DNA from: Pseudomonadales bacterium
Lineage (GTDB): Bacteria > Pseudomonadota > Gammaproteobacteria > Pseudomonadales > Azotimanducaceae
NCBI GenBank assembly: GCA_019634925.1
Contig: JAHCAL010000001.1
Location: 186,001-250,000, forward strand
Direction: 5' to 3'
Length of the DNA stretch: 64,000 bases
A program made the translations under genes and the position numbers. Positions 8,798 to 18,175 of the stretch are shown here, one piece after another; positions within the stretch are counted from its first letter, which is position 1, and each line of letters starts with the position of its first letter. Below the pieces are notes generated by a model. It was not told the origin of the DNA. It searched no databases and worked only from the letters and a program-made list of their open reading frames with translations.

Positions 8798-9976
8798 GTG
8801 AGGCGCGGGACGGTCACGCTGCTCCTGCTCGCTGGCCTCGGGCTTGCCGGTTGCCAGACGCTCGGCTACTACGGCCACGTCACCTGGGGACAGCTGAAGC
8901 TGCTCGGCGCGCGCGCGCCGGTCGAGCGGGTCGAGCGGGACCTGCGCGGAAGCCCGCGCGCCGCCGACCGAGCGCTCGCCGACCGGCTGAGGTTCAGCCA
9001 GGCGCTGCTGGTTTTCGCCGAGACCGAGCTCGCACTGCCGGTGGGGCGCCGCTACCGGAGCTACGTCGAACTGGACGGCCCCTATGTGGTGTGGAACGTG
9101 TTCGCCGCACCGGAACTCTCCCTCGCGCCGCACACCTGGTGTTACCCGGTCGCCGGCTGCGCGCCGTACCGGGGTTATTTCCACGCGCGCGGCGCCGAAC
9201 GTACCGCGGCAAGGTTGGCCAGCCGCGGCATGGATACCTGGGTGGGCGGGGTCGCGGCGTACTCGACCCTCGGCTGGTTCGCCGATCCCCTGCTCAGCTC
9301 GTTCGTCGACTGGCCGGAGCCCGGCTTCGTCGAACTCGTGCTGCACGAACTCGCGCACGGCGTGGTCTGGGTGCCCGGCGACGTGGCGTTCAACGAGTCG
9401 TACGCGACCTTCGTCGGCACGCGTGGCGCGGCCGCGTGGGCGGCGCGTCGCGGCGGGTCGGCCCCGCCCGATGCGGCGGGCCGGCTTGCGTGGGCGCGCC
9501 TCGTCGATCTGCTGGCGCGTACCCGCACGGCGCTCGAGCGGATCTACACGAGTTCCGCGCCCGATGTCGTGCGCCGCGCGGAAAAGGCCCGCGTCATCGA
9601 GGCCGCACAGGCCTGTTACACCGCCGGGCGCGCAGGACTCGGCGGGGGGCGCTTCGACGCGCTGGTGGCGTCGCTCAACAACGCGGTGCTGGTGTCGATT
9701 GCGACCTACGAGGATCTCGTGCCGGCGTTCGCCCGGCTGCATGCGGCGCAGGGCGGCGACTGGCCGTCGTTCCATGCGGCGGTCCGGGCGCTCGCCGGAT
9801 TGCCGGCCGCGGCGCGCAGTGCCGCGTTAGCCGAGCTCGCCGATCAGGACCGTGCAGAGCACGGCGATGATCACGACGCCGAACAGGTTGAGTGCGAAGC
9901 CCTCGCGCACCATGTCGCGGACGGTGAACCTGCCGGTGCTGAAGACGATCACGTTGGGCGCGGTCGCGACGGGTAG
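8798..9976 (+). CDS. Lipoprotein putative aminopeptidase (HExxH metallopeptidase), C-terminally extended
   Basis: 392 residues from a GTG start. The signal peptide ends in a lipobox (GLAGC), so the mature protein should be lipid-anchored. The middle carries HELAH, a zinc-binding HExxH, followed by FNESYATFVG with the expected glutamate. This is the pattern of the predicted aminopeptidase family PF10023. The usual family end (LPAAARSAALAELA) is followed by ~45 more Asp/Glu/His-rich residues. That tail overlaps the convergent DASS gene by 150 bp, which suggests the original stop was lost. Confidence 0.82.
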   Translation: MRRGTVTLLLLAGLGLAGCQTLGYYGHVTWGQLKLLGARAPVERVERDLRGSPRAADRALADRLRFSQALLVFAETELALPVGRRYRSYVELDGPYVVWNVFAAPELSLAPHTWCYPVAGCAPYRGYFHARGAERTAARLASRGMDTWVGGVAAYSTLGWFADPLLSSFVDWPEPGFVELVLHELAHGVVWVPGDVAFNESYATFVGTRGAAAWAARRGGSAPPDAAGRLAWARLVDLLARTRTALERIYTSSAPDVVRRAEKARVIEAAQACYTAGRAGLGGGRFDALVASLNNAVLVSIATYEDLVPAFARLHAAQGGDWPSFHAAVRALAGLPAAARSAALAELADQDRAEHGDDHDAEQVECEALAHHVADGEPAGAEDDHVGRGRDG

Positions 9977-11218
9977 CATGAATGCACACGACGCGCTCAT
10001 GGCGGCCGGAACCATGAGCAGCCGCGGATCCATCCCGGCGCCGAGCCCGGCGGCGGCGAGGATCGGCATGAGCAGCGTCGTGGTCGCCGTGTTGCTGGTG
10101 GCCTCGGTGAGGAACGTCACGACGAGGCAGATGCAGAGCATCGTCACCAGCAGGGGCAGGGTTGCGAGTCCCGATAGCGCCGTGCCGAGCAGCGCGCTCA
10201 GGCCGGATTGGGTGAACGCTTCGGCGATCGCGATGCCGGCGCCGAACAGGATCAGCATGCCCCACGGAATGCGCTCCGCCGATGCCCAGTCGAGCAGGCG
10301 CCCGCCGGTGCCATTGGGGATCAGGAACAGGGCGACCACGGCCAGGAACGCCACCACGTAGTCGTCCGAATGCACCACGCCGAGCCACGCGCTCCAGCCG
10401 CCGAACGGTTCCTGGCGGGTGATCCAGAGCGTCGCGGTGACCGCGAACACGGCGAGCACGCGCCGTTCCGCAGGCCGCCACGGGCCCGGATCGGGCAGTT
10501 CGGGCACGTCGTGGCCGCCGAGCGAGCGGGTCAGCCACAGGGCGGCGACCGGCACGAAGACGAGGACCACCGGCACGCCCCACATCATCCACTGCGCGAA
10601 CGTGACCGTCTCGCCGACCAACTGCTGGTAGACACCCATGAAGATGATGTTCGGCGGCGTGCCGATCGGTGTGCCGATGCCGCCGATGCTGGCCGCGTAG
10701 GCGATGCCGAGCAGCAGGGGGCGGGCCAGGTCCGGGTCGCGCGAGCGATCGATGATCGCCATGGCGACCGGCAGCAGCATCAGGGTCGTCGCCGTGTTGG
10801 AGATCCACATGCTGAGCAGCGCGGAGGCCGCCATGAAGCCGAACACCAGGCGCCGGCTGCTGCTGCCACCGAAGGCGCGTACCATGCCGAGCGCGATGCG
10901 GCGGTGCGCGCCGTTGCTCGCGAGCGCGGTCGAGAGGATGAAACCGCCGAGCAGCAGCAGGATGAGCGGGTGTCCGTACGAAGCCGCGATGTCGCGTGGC
11001 GCGAGCACGCCGAACAGCGGCAGCAGGGCGAGCGGAATGAGCGAGGTGGCCGGGATCGGGACCGGCTCGAACACCCACCAGGTGACACAGAGCACGGTGA
11101 TGCCGAGCGTGATCGACGCGCCCGGCGCATGGCCGGCGGAGGACATGAGGTATCCGGCCAGGAGTGCGAGAATGGGGCCCGCGAACAGAGCGGTCTTGTG
11201 GGTCAGGGTCGCGGACAT
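9827..11218 (-). CDS. DASS/SLC13-family sodium:dicarboxylate or sulfate symporter
   Basis: 463 residues with about 12 membrane segments. Two family hairpin motifs are visible: the first part has SNTATTLMLLPVA, the second EATSNTATTTLLMPIL. GTPPNIIFMG near the middle also fits. These SNT motifs bind sodium and the carboxylate substrate in SLC13 transporters. The start (MSATLTHKT) is ATG at 11218. It stands 15 bp from the divergent sbcB, and the 3' end overlaps the aminopeptidase tail. Substrate cannot be set from sequence; di- or tricarboxylate is most likely. Confidence 0.88.
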   Translation of the reverse strand: MSATLTHKTALFAGPILALLAGYLMSSAGHAPGASITLGITVLCVTWWVFEPVPIPATSLIPLALLPLFGVLAPRDIAASYGHPLILLLLGGFILSTALASNGAHRRIALGMVRAFGGSSSRRLVFGFMAASALLSMWISNTATTLMLLPVAMAIIDRSRDPDLARPLLLGIAYAASIGGIGTPIGTPPNIIFMGVYQQLVGETVTFAQWMMWGVPVVLVFVPVAALWLTRSLGGHDVPELPDPGPWRPAERRVLAVFAVTATLWITRQEPFGGWSAWLGVVHSDDYVVAFLAVVALFLIPNGTGGRLLDWASAERIPWGMLILFGAGIAIAEAFTQSGLSALLGTALSGLATLPLLVTMLCICLVVTFLTEATSNTATTTLLMPILAAAGLGAGMDPRLLMVPAAMSASCAFMLPVATAPNVIVFSTGRFTVRDMVREGFALNLFGVVIIAVLCTVLIGELG

Positions 11219-11233
11219 CACCGGAGGGTGCCA

Positions 11234-12703
11234 ATGGCGACGGATGAAAGCAACCGGCAAGGCGGTTTCTACTGGTACGACCTCGAGACGTCGGGAACCG
11301 ACGCGAAGTGGGACCGGATCGTGCAGTTCGCCGGACTGCGCACCGATGCGGAACTGAACGAAACCGGCGATGCGGTCGCCCTTTACGTGCAGTTGCCGGA
11401 CGATGTCCTGCCGAATCCGGATGCTGCGCTGGTCACGGGGATCACGCCGGCGCTGACCGTGGAGCAGGGTGTTACCGAGTGGCAGGCCATACAGCGCATC
11501 CATGCGCTGTTCGCGGCGCCGGGCACCTGTGTGGCTGGCTACAACAGCCTGCGGTTCGACGACGAATTCGTCCGTTACGCGCTGTACCGCAACCTGATGG
11601 ACCCCTATGCGCGTGAATGGCAGCACGGCAATTCGCGCTGGGACATCATCGACCTGGTGCGCGCGACCGGGGCGCTCAGGCGTGATGGCATCGAGTGGCC
11701 GACCGACGAGGCCGGGCTGCCGGTCTACAAGCTCGAGCGGTTGACCGTCGCCAACGGGATCGAACACGGTAACGCCCACGATGCGATGTCGGACGTGCGT
11801 GCGACCGTCGCGCTGGCACGCCTGGTACGCCGCGCGCAGCCGCGGCTGTTCGACTACTACCTGGGCTGCCGTTCGCGCAAGCAGGTGCGTGCGCTGCTGG
11901 AACCGTACGGCGCGCGGCTCTGTGTCCACGTATCCGGCATGTACCCGCGCGAACGCCTTGGGGTCGCACCGATCATGTCGCTCGGGCGCCACCCGACGAA
12001 CGGCAATTCGGTCGTCGTGGCCGACCTGAGCCAGGACATCGAGAGCCTGCTCGAATGGCCGGAGGAACGCATTCGCGCGGAACTGTACCGGCCGGCCAAT
12101 CCGGCGCGACCGCCGCTCAAGGAGATCCGCGTCAATCGCTGCCCGTTCGTCGCGGGCATCGAAGTGCTCACCGACGAGAACTGGCGGCGCCTCGGCTGCG
12201 GGAAGCGCGACATCGAGGAGCGCCAGCGCCGGCTGCGCAAACCTGGCATCGCGCAGAAGATCCTGCGCGTGTTCCGGCCGGAGCCGCACGCACCCGCGAT
12301 CGATCCCGAGGCCGCGCTGTACGACGGGTTCATCGACGATGCCGACCGCTCGCGCAGCCAGGTGCTGCAGCGCAACCTGGCGGAAGGCCGCTGGATGGAT
12401 CTCGACTACACGGATCGGCGCCTTACGGAGCTCGCCGTGCGCCTGAAGGCGCGGAGTTTTCCGCAGCTGCTCGCGCCCGACGAGGCGCTCGCGTGGCGCG
12501 AATTCGTTCGTGACAAGCTCACCGCTGCCGGGCCGTGGCTCGGGCTCGCGCGGTTTCGCGCGCGGCTGGCCGAACTCGCGAACCCGGTTGCGACCGAGGC
12601 CGATCCGACGCCGCGCATACCGACGCCGCGCGAACGCGAGCTGCTTGCTGCCCTTGCTGCCCACGGCGACCGGCTGGCGCGCGACTACGCCTTGCCTGAT
12701 TGA
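11234..12703 (+). CDS. sbcB: Exodeoxyribonuclease I
   Basis: 489 residues, close to the E. coli length. It opens with the DEDDh exonuclease motif I (FYWYDLETSG), has motif II around GYNSLRFDDEFVRY, and motif III HDAMSDVRATVALA. The SH3-like and C-terminal ExoI domain follows (PIMSLGRHPTNGNS, LKEIRVNRCPF). The enzyme degrades single-stranded DNA 3' to 5' in recombination and mismatch repair. SbcB is found mainly in gammaproteobacteria. Its last 19 bp overlap the convergent receiver gene. The ATG has a ggagggt SD. Confidence 0.95.
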   Translation: MATDESNRQGGFYWYDLETSGTDAKWDRIVQFAGLRTDAELNETGDAVALYVQLPDDVLPNPDAALVTGITPALTVEQGVTEWQAIQRIHALFAAPGTCVAGYNSLRFDDEFVRYALYRNLMDPYAREWQHGNSRWDIIDLVRATGALRRDGIEWPTDEAGLPVYKLERLTVANGIEHGNAHDAMSDVRATVALARLVRRAQPRLFDYYLGCRSRKQVRALLEPYGARLCVHVSGMYPRERLGVAPIMSLGRHPTNGNSVVVADLSQDIESLLEWPEERIRAELYRPANPARPPLKEIRVNRCPFVAGIEVLTDENWRRLGCGKRDIEERQRRLRKPGIAQKILRVFRPEPHAPAIDPEAALYDGFIDDADRSRSQVLQRNLAEGRWMDLDYTDRRLTELAVRLKARSFPQLLAPDEALAWREFVRDKLTAAGPWLGLARFRARLAELANPVATEADPTPRIPTPRERELLAALAAHGDRLARDYALPD

Positions 12704-13722
12704 GCATGGCCGGAGTGAGGATCGCGCCGGGCTGCGAGGTAGGCGTCGTACGACGACAGCGCCGGATCGTAGTCGATGTCCATGGCCGGGTCGTGGACGA
12801 GACCGATCTGCCAGCGCACGGCGCCCTGCCGGTAGAGCGAGGGCACCACGTGGTCTTCCCACGGAAACGGCTCGTCGTGATAGAGCGCAGGCGTATCGCC
12901 CGTGAAATGGCCGACCAGCGTGCCGTTGGCAAACCCTTCGCGGATCGCCGGCGGGGCATCGAAGCGCGCGGCCAGTTCCTGCTGCGCCCGCTGTGCGGCG
13001 GGGTCCAGCAGGATCGCGCGGATCACCGAACCGTCGCTGCGCAGGAGCAGCAGGCCCGGCGGATCGTCCACCAGGTAGTACTCGACCAGCCGTTCCTCGG
13101 CCATCAGCTGCTCGACGTACTCGGCGATCATGGGGTCGCCCAGGATCAGCGGCGGATCGAGGTCGAGCGTGTAGCGCAGCCGGGCCAGATACTGCTGGAA
13201 ATACTCCTGCTGCATTTCGTCCACGCAGCGCAGCAGGGCATCGAGGTCGGTGGCTTTCTGCTTCTGGATGAACCGGTGGATCAGCCCGGCATTGAACAGC
13301 TGCACGGCGAACTTCTCGTCGGCCACGCCGGTGATCATGCCGCGGCGCGTGTACGGGTCACGCATGCGTTCCAGGAACTGGACCCCGTTGATCGACGGCA
13401 TGGCGTAGTCGATCAGTGCCACCGACAGGCGAGCGAAGCGCATCGGGTTTCTGATCTCCTGTTCGATCCTGCTGGAATCGAAGTGGATGATCGCCTGCCC
13501 GTCGCGGTCGCGGCGCATGGTGTAGCAGCGATCCACCAGCGGTGTGAGTTCGACGGGCGTGTTCACCCAGTCGAGGGCAGGTTCCGATCGGCTGAAGCCA
13601 CGAAACGAGAGGTGTGCGGGCATTTCCAGATCGAGGCTGCGCAGGAAGCGCTCGTTGTCGTCGACCACGCAAAAGGTGGTCGGATGATAGTAAGGGGCGA
13701 GTTTGAACGGGCGCACGTGCAT
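12685..13722 (-). CDS. Receiver-domain protein with an inserted segment and an unassigned C-terminal domain
   Basis: 345 residues. It has the acidic pair (VVDDNE, D21-D22), a phospho-acceptor aspartate (LIDYAMPS, D105), a following threonine (MITG) and a lysine (FIQKQK). The distance from the acidic pair to the acceptor is about 84 residues against ~42-45 normally, so roughly 40 residues are inserted (about 48-95). The last ~190 residues match no output domain I know. Its start is 3 bp after the stop of the ribbon-helix-helix gene, so the two probably act together. No sensor kinase gene is adjacent. Confidence 0.75.
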   Translation of the reverse strand: MHVRPFKLAPYYHPTTFCVVDDNERFLRSLDLEMPAHLSFRGFSRSEPALDWVNTPVELTPLVDRCYTMRRDRDGQAIIHFDSSRIEQEIRNPMRFARLSVALIDYAMPSINGVQFLERMRDPYTRRGMITGVADEKFAVQLFNAGLIHRFIQKQKATDLDALLRCVDEMQQEYFQQYLARLRYTLDLDPPLILGDPMIAEYVEQLMAEERLVEYYLVDDPPGLLLLRSDGSVIRAILLDPAAQRAQQELAARFDAPPAIREGFANGTLVGHFTGDTPALYHDEPFPWEDHVVPSLYRQGAVRWQIGLVHDPAMDIDYDPALSSYDAYLAARRDPHSGHAQSGKA

Positions 13723-13725
13723 GTC

Positions 13726-14022
13726 TCAGGAGAGCAGATGCAGGAGCGCGGCCCGCTTTTCCGAGGGCAGGCCGCGATAGCGACGCACCAGCATGATCTC
13801 TTCCGCGGAGAATTCGCGGTGCAGCACCTCGTGGATCTGCTGGTGCAGCGGCGGCGCGATGGCGTCCAGCTTGGCGGCATCGGGCAGGCCGCTGAACGAC
13901 TGCTGCAGACGCGCCACGATGTCGGAATTGAGGCTGCGCCGGTAGTAGAGTGCGGACTCCGCGAGGCGTTCGCGGAGTTGCTGCGGCAGCCGGACCAGGT
14001 ACTTGTAGTTCTTTTCGTTCAT
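13726..14022 (-). CDS. Arc-type ribbon-helix-helix DNA-binding protein
   Basis: 98 residues. The N-terminal half is a clear Arc/Mnt fold: KYLVRLPQQLRERLAESA as the strand and first helix, then RRSLNSDIVARLQQS as the second helix. The C-terminal half (about 55-98) is a helical extension ending EKRAALLHLL, possibly for oligomerisation or for contact with the receiver protein encoded next. The ATG at 14022 is preferred over the upstream ATG at 14181 because it begins at the fold and has a GAGG SD. Confidence 0.8.
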   Translation of the reverse strand: MNEKNYKYLVRLPQQLRERLAESALYYRRSLNSDIVARLQQSFSGLPDAAKLDAIAPPLHQQIHEVLHREFSAEEIMLVRRYRGLPSEKRAALLHLLS

Positions 14023-14137
14023 GTGCAGCCTCGTCCCCGTTTCCTGCACCACGCTGCTGGCCGGCCCCGCCGGACGTGCGGCAGGGACCGGTACCGTGGT
14101 GTCGAGACGGCCGGACACGCACCATCGGTCAAAGCTG

Positions 14138-14170
14138 TTGACATAATGTATCGCCCGGTATTTTGTGCAA
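14138..14170. promoter_or_regulatory. Overlapping divergent promoters between the RHH operon and the Nudix operon
   Basis: On the plus strand, TTGACA (14138-14143) is followed by TATTTT at a short 15-bp spacing. On the minus strand, TTGCAC (plus 14165-14170) and CATTAT (plus 14143-14148) are 16 bp apart. The two overlap, so one regulator, such as the RHH protein, could control both sides. This is motif inspection only. Confidence 0.4.
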
Positions 14171-14199
14171 CAAGATGACAATCTGATATCAGGGATTCG

Positions 14200-14955
14200 A
14201 TGGAACCGTTACAGCAGGGCAACATCCGGCTCGCCGCCTCACTGCTCCTCGTGCGCGACGGCACCGGCGGGCCGGAGGTCTTCATGATGCAGCGGCCGGG
14301 TGGCGTGGACTTCCCGGATCTGCACGTCTTTCCCGGTGGCAAGCTCGACGCACACGATTTCGTGCCGGACCTCATCGACGGCATCGATGACGCGACGGCG
14401 AACAGGGCGCTCGGCGTTGCGGCCGGCGGGCTGCGCTACTGGGTCGCGGCCATCCGCGAGTGTTTCGAGGAGTGCGGCGTGCTGCTCGCCTGTCGCGACG
14501 GCGTGCTGGTCCGCTGGCGCGACCAGGCCGAGTTCGAGCGGTTCGAGGATTACCGGCAGCAGCTGATCGACGGTGCGCTCGACCTGGCCACCCTCTGTGC
14601 CACCGAGGGCCTGCGGCTCGCCGGCGATCGGGTGGGCTACTTCAGCCACTGGCTGACGCCACCGCAGGCCCCGCGCCGATTCGACACGCGTTTCTTCATC
14701 GCCGCCATGCCCGCCGAACAGGCGACGGTCGCCCATCACTGGGAGTCGGTCGGCGACGAATGGGTGCGCCCGCGCGATGCGCTGGCCGCCCACGCGGCCG
14801 GCGCCTGGCAGATGATCTCGCCGACGCTCGTGACGCTCGAGAGCATCGCCCCGTTCGACGACGTCGCGTCCATGCTGGCGGCCGTCGCGGCAGGCCGCCA
14901 CCTGCAGGCGCTCACGCCGGCGCTGCGTCAGCAGGGCATGTCCACCCTGCGATGA
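14200..14955 (+). CDS. NUDT19-like Nudix hydrolase with a split Nudix box
   Basis: 251 residues. The Nudix box is present in two halves: PGGKLD near residue 46 and REC.FEECGVLLA at 86-97. About 25 extra residues lie between them, as in NUDT19/RP2p-type acyl-CoA diphosphatases. Those enzymes split CoA or acyl-CoA into phosphopantetheine and 3',5'-ADP. The activity here is inferred from the family. First gene of a five-gene operon; its stop overlaps the ABC ATPase start (ATGA). Confidence 0.78.
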   Translation: MEPLQQGNIRLAASLLLVRDGTGGPEVFMMQRPGGVDFPDLHVFPGGKLDAHDFVPDLIDGIDDATANRALGVAAGGLRYWVAAIRECFEECGVLLACRDGVLVRWRDQAEFERFEDYRQQLIDGALDLATLCATEGLRLAGDRVGYFSHWLTPPQAPRRFDTRFFIAAMPAEQATVAHHWESVGDEWVRPRDALAAHAAGAWQMISPTLVTLESIAPFDDVASMLAAVAAGRHLQALTPALRQQGMSTLR

Positions 14956-15617
14956 CGGTGCTGCTCGACGTAGGCGGACTTGTCAAGCACTACGCCGACG
15001 GCACGCGCCGGCGCGAGGTACTGCACGGCATGTCGTTCGCCCTGGCAGAGGGCGAGGTGCTGGCGATCACCGGGCCGAGCGGGTCCGGCAAGACCACGCT
15101 GCTCAACGCCTGCGCGGGACTCCTGGTGCCCGATGCCGGATCCATCCGGTTGACCACGCAGTCGGGTACGGTCGATCTGGCGCGTCTCGGCGAGGGGGCG
15201 CGCACGCGCCTGCGGCGCCATCACATCGGTTACGTCTTCCAGTTCTTCAACCTGGTGCCCACCCTCTCGGTGCGCGAGAACGTGCTGCTGCCGCTCGCAC
15301 TGACCGGCCGCCAGTCCCTGGCTGCGCGCGCGCTGGAGCGCGTCGCCGAACTCGGTCTGGCCGAGTCGCTCGATGCGTTTCCGGATCAGCTTTCCGGCGG
15401 TGAGCGACAGCGCGTCGCGATTGCGCGCGCGCTCGCCCACGAGCCGCGCCTGGTGCTCGCGGACGAGCCGACCGGCAATCTCGACGCGGCGAGTGCTTCG
15501 ACCGTGATCGAACTCCTCTGCCGCCACGTGCGCGATCTCGGCGCTGGGCTGCTGGTCGCGACCCACGACAGCGCGGTCGCCGCACGGGCGGATCGCAACG
15601 TCGGTGTCGTCCGGTGA
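14952..15617 (+). CDS. ABC transporter ATP-binding protein (MacB/LolD type)
   Basis: 221 residues. Walker A GPSGSGKTT, Q-loop YVFQFFNLVPTLSV, signature [15 protein letters not shown], Walker [13 protein letters not shown] and the H-loop THD are all present. This subfamily pairs with FtsX-type permeases that do mechanotransmission or lipoprotein work rather than classical import. ATGA overlap upstream and GTGA overlap with the permease downstream show tight coupling. An AttH-like lipocalin gene follows the permease, so this is an AttEFGH-like unit. Confidence 0.9.
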   Translation: MTVLLDVGGLVKHYADGTRRREVLHGMSFALAEGEVLAITGPSGSGKTTLLNACAGLLVPDAGSIRLTTQSGTVDLARLGEGARTRLRRHHIGYVFQFFNLVPTLSVRENVLLPLALTGRQSLAARALERVAELGLAESLDAFPDQLSGGERQRVAIARALAHEPRLVLADEPTGNLDAASASTVIELLCRHVRDLGAGLLVATHDSAVAARADRNVGVVR

Positions 15618-18175
15618 GACTGCTGCTCCTCGCGCAGGTGCGCTTCCTCGCGCGCGCGCCGTGGAGTGCGTTGACCGCCCTGTTTGGCGTCGCGCTGGGC
15701 GTCGCGTCGGTGGTGGCCGTGCATCTCATCGGCGCGGCGGTCACCCGTTCGCTCGACGCGGCGCAGCCGCCACACCTGGCCGGGCTTGCCTACCTGCTGG
15801 AACGACCCGCGCTCGATGATGCGGGCTATTTCGACCTGCGCGACGCATGGCGCAACGGGATGGCGGGACCGTTCGATGCACTCGTGCCGCTGATCGAAGG
15901 GCACCTCGAACTGGAGGGGCGGCGGGTGCGTGTACTCGGCGCGGACTGGCTGGCCTATCCGGTGCCCATACCGGGCGCCGGGTCGGCGTCGGCGAACGTC
16001 GCGGGCGGCGTCGGCACGGATGTCCGGCGCGCCGCCGCGGTACCGGGGTGGCGGCTGCTCGAGGCGGATGCGGTCGTCGCCGACCGCGCGCTCGGCTATG
16101 CCGAAGGCGCGCCGATCCCGATCGATGACCGAGTCTATCGGGTAGTCGCGCTGGTCGACGGCGCGCCGGAACCCGCGCTGTACGCGGATCTGCCCGTGGC
16201 GCGCCGGCTGCTCGGCATGCGCGGCGCGGGTCTCGCCGCGGTCGGGGTCGTACGTGAGGATACGCTGGCGGATTGGCGAGCGGCGCTGGAGCGGTTCATG
16301 CCCGGGATTTCTGCCGGCCTGCCGGCGCCTGCGGCACGCGCGGTGCGGCTGCCGGAAGGTTTCAGCGCGCGGTCGGTGGCCGCGGAGCAACCGGCGCTCG
16401 CCTTTGCCCGCTCGATTCTCTTCAACCTCGGCGCACTCGGCATGCTGGCCCTGGTCGTTGCCTGGTACCTGGTCTATCAGGTTGCGCTGATCTGGGTGGA
16501 GCGGCAGCGTCCGGTGTTCGCGCGCCTGCACGCGATCGGCGCCGGACGCGGCGCGCTCGGCCTGGGGTTCGGTCTCAATTTCGCGCTGCTTGGCGTGTTC
16601 GCGACGCTGGCCGGAACCGGCCTCGGCGTGGTCCTGGCGGACCTGCTCCTGCGGGTCTCCGCGGTCGCCCCGCGCTCCGTCGCAGTGCGCGATGCCCTCG
16701 ACGGTATCGTGCTGCTGAAGGCGGCCGGTTCCGGGCTCGGCGTCTGCGTACTGGGCGGTCTCTGTGCCTTCGCGCGCGCGATCCGTTCGGCTGATCGTCC
16801 GCGCGCGCGCCGCCCGGTCCCCTGGCGGATATTGCTGTGTGCGGGCGCGGCGCTGCTGTTGCTCGCGGGGCTGCGCTTCGAGACGTCCGGACTCGTGGGC
16901 GCGTTCGGCGCCGTGCTCGCGCTCTGCCTGCTCGCCACGGTGCCCCTCAATCCGATGCTGGTTCGGCTGCGGCGGCAGCTGACCCGCCGGGCCGGTGGCG
17001 TCGGGGCCGGTGCCTTCGGCGAGGCGGCGCTCATGGTCCGGCTCGGGATGCGCGAAGCGGTCTGGCGCCCGGACGTCGTTGCCGCCGCGCTCGCCGCGCT
17101 CGTGCTTGCCGTCGCCACCGGCATCGGCGTGGGACTCATGGTCGAGAGCCTGCGCGCGGACTTCGCGCGCATGATGTCGCAGCGCCTCGCCGGTGACTTT
17201 TACGTCAGCGGGCCGGCGGAGGTGATTGCAGACGTTGGTGAACGTCTCGCCGGGCAGCCGTCGGTCGGTGTGTTGGCGGCCTACGGAGAATCCCGGGTCC
17301 GGGTAGCGGTCGATCGATCGGCCGCGCCGGCCGGCGCGGCTGCTGCCGCGTCGGCGTCAGCGGAGGCCGGCAGAGGGTTGCCCGCGCTGCTCGGCTACGC
17401 GCGATTCGACGCGGCCGAGAGCCTGCGCTACGGCTACGAGCACCCACTCGGAGCGGGCAGTGCGCTGGTCAACGAACGGCTTGCGCGGGCCCTCGACGTG
17501 CGCGCGGGCGACCGGATCACCGTCGCCGGCGCGAGCCTGCAGGTGGTGCAGGTCCATACCGGCTTCGGCGACGTCGAACCTCGCGTGCTGGTCGATCTCG
17601 CCACTCTGCCGCTGCTCGGCATGGCGCCGGTGTTCGATCGGCTGACCGTGCATCTCGTGGGGCCCGGCCATTCGCCTGCCGCCGCGCATGCCTTGGTGGC
17701 CGATCTTGCGGCCGACTTTCCCGGCATCGAGGCGGTGGCGCGCGATGCGTTGCGCGCCCGGGCGTTCGAGATCTTCGACCGGACGTTCGCGATGACCCGG
17801 GCGCTGACGCTGCTCGCGCTCGTCGTGGCGGTGGTCGGGCTGTACAACGCGTTGACCGCGCTGCGCCTGAACCAGGCTTCCACCCAGTATCTGCTCGAGG
17901 CGCAGGGACTCGGGTCGGGCGGCCGGCGGCTCCTGACCCTGGTGCGGGGCGGTACGCTCGGCCTGCTCGCGGTCGCGGCCGCCGCGCCGCTCGGCATCTG
18001 CATGGCCTGGCTGCTCTGCCAGGTGATCAATCCACGCGCATTCGGCTGGACCATCGCGCTCGGCCTGCCGGCCTCCGGATGGCTGCCCCCACTTGCGCTG
18101 GGGCTCCTCGCGGCGGTGTTCGCCGGCCTGTTGCCTGCGCCGCGCGAGCAGGGTGGCTTCGATGCGGCGTCGTGA
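15614..18175 (+). CDS. ABC transporter permease with two FtsX domains
   Basis: 853 residues from a GTG that overlaps the ATPase stop. Membrane segments lie near 15-35, then a large periplasmic domain (about 40-245). A first FtsX bundle follows (about 255-440), a second half begins with another membrane helix (about 490-510) and periplasmic domain, and a last FtsX bundle lies at about 720-840. It thus fuses the two permease halves that some AttF/AttG-type systems encode separately. The AttH-like gene overlaps its last 14 bp. Confidence 0.87.
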   Translation: MRLLLLAQVRFLARAPWSALTALFGVALGVASVVAVHLIGAAVTRSLDAAQPPHLAGLAYLLERPALDDAGYFDLRDAWRNGMAGPFDALVPLIEGHLELEGRRVRVLGADWLAYPVPIPGAGSASANVAGGVGTDVRRAAAVPGWRLLEADAVVADRALGYAEGAPIPIDDRVYRVVALVDGAPEPALYADLPVARRLLGMRGAGLAAVGVVREDTLADWRAALERFMPGISAGLPAPAARAVRLPEGFSARSVAAEQPALAFARSILFNLGALGMLALVVAWYLVYQVALIWVERQRPVFARLHAIGAGRGALGLGFGLNFALLGVFATLAGTGLGVVLADLLLRVSAVAPRSVAVRDALDGIVLLKAAGSGLGVCVLGGLCAFARAIRSADRPRARRPVPWRILLCAGAALLLLAGLRFETSGLVGAFGAVLALCLLATVPLNPMLVRLRRQLTRRAGGVGAGAFGEAALMVRLGMREAVWRPDVVAAALAALVLAVATGIGVGLMVESLRADFARMMSQRLAGDFYVSGPAEVIADVGERLAGQPSVGVLAAYGESRVRVAVDRSAAPAGAAAAASASAEAGRGLPALLGYARFDAAESLRYGYEHPLGAGSALVNERLARALDVRAGDRITVAGASLQVVQVHTGFGDVEPRVLVDLATLPLLGMAPVFDRLTVHLVGPGHSPAAAHALVADLAADFPGIEAVARDALRARAFEIFDRTFAMTRALTLLALVVAVVGLYNALTALRLNQASTQYLLEAQGLGSGGRRLLTLVRGGTLGLLAVAAAAPLGICMAWLLCQVINPRAFGWTIALGLPASGWLPPLALGLLAAVFAGLLPAPREQGGFDAAS

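Noticed and set aside
10208..11233. N-terminal extension of sbcB
   Set aside because: The open frame upstream of 11234 is the antisense of the DASS transporter; ExoI homology begins at 11234.
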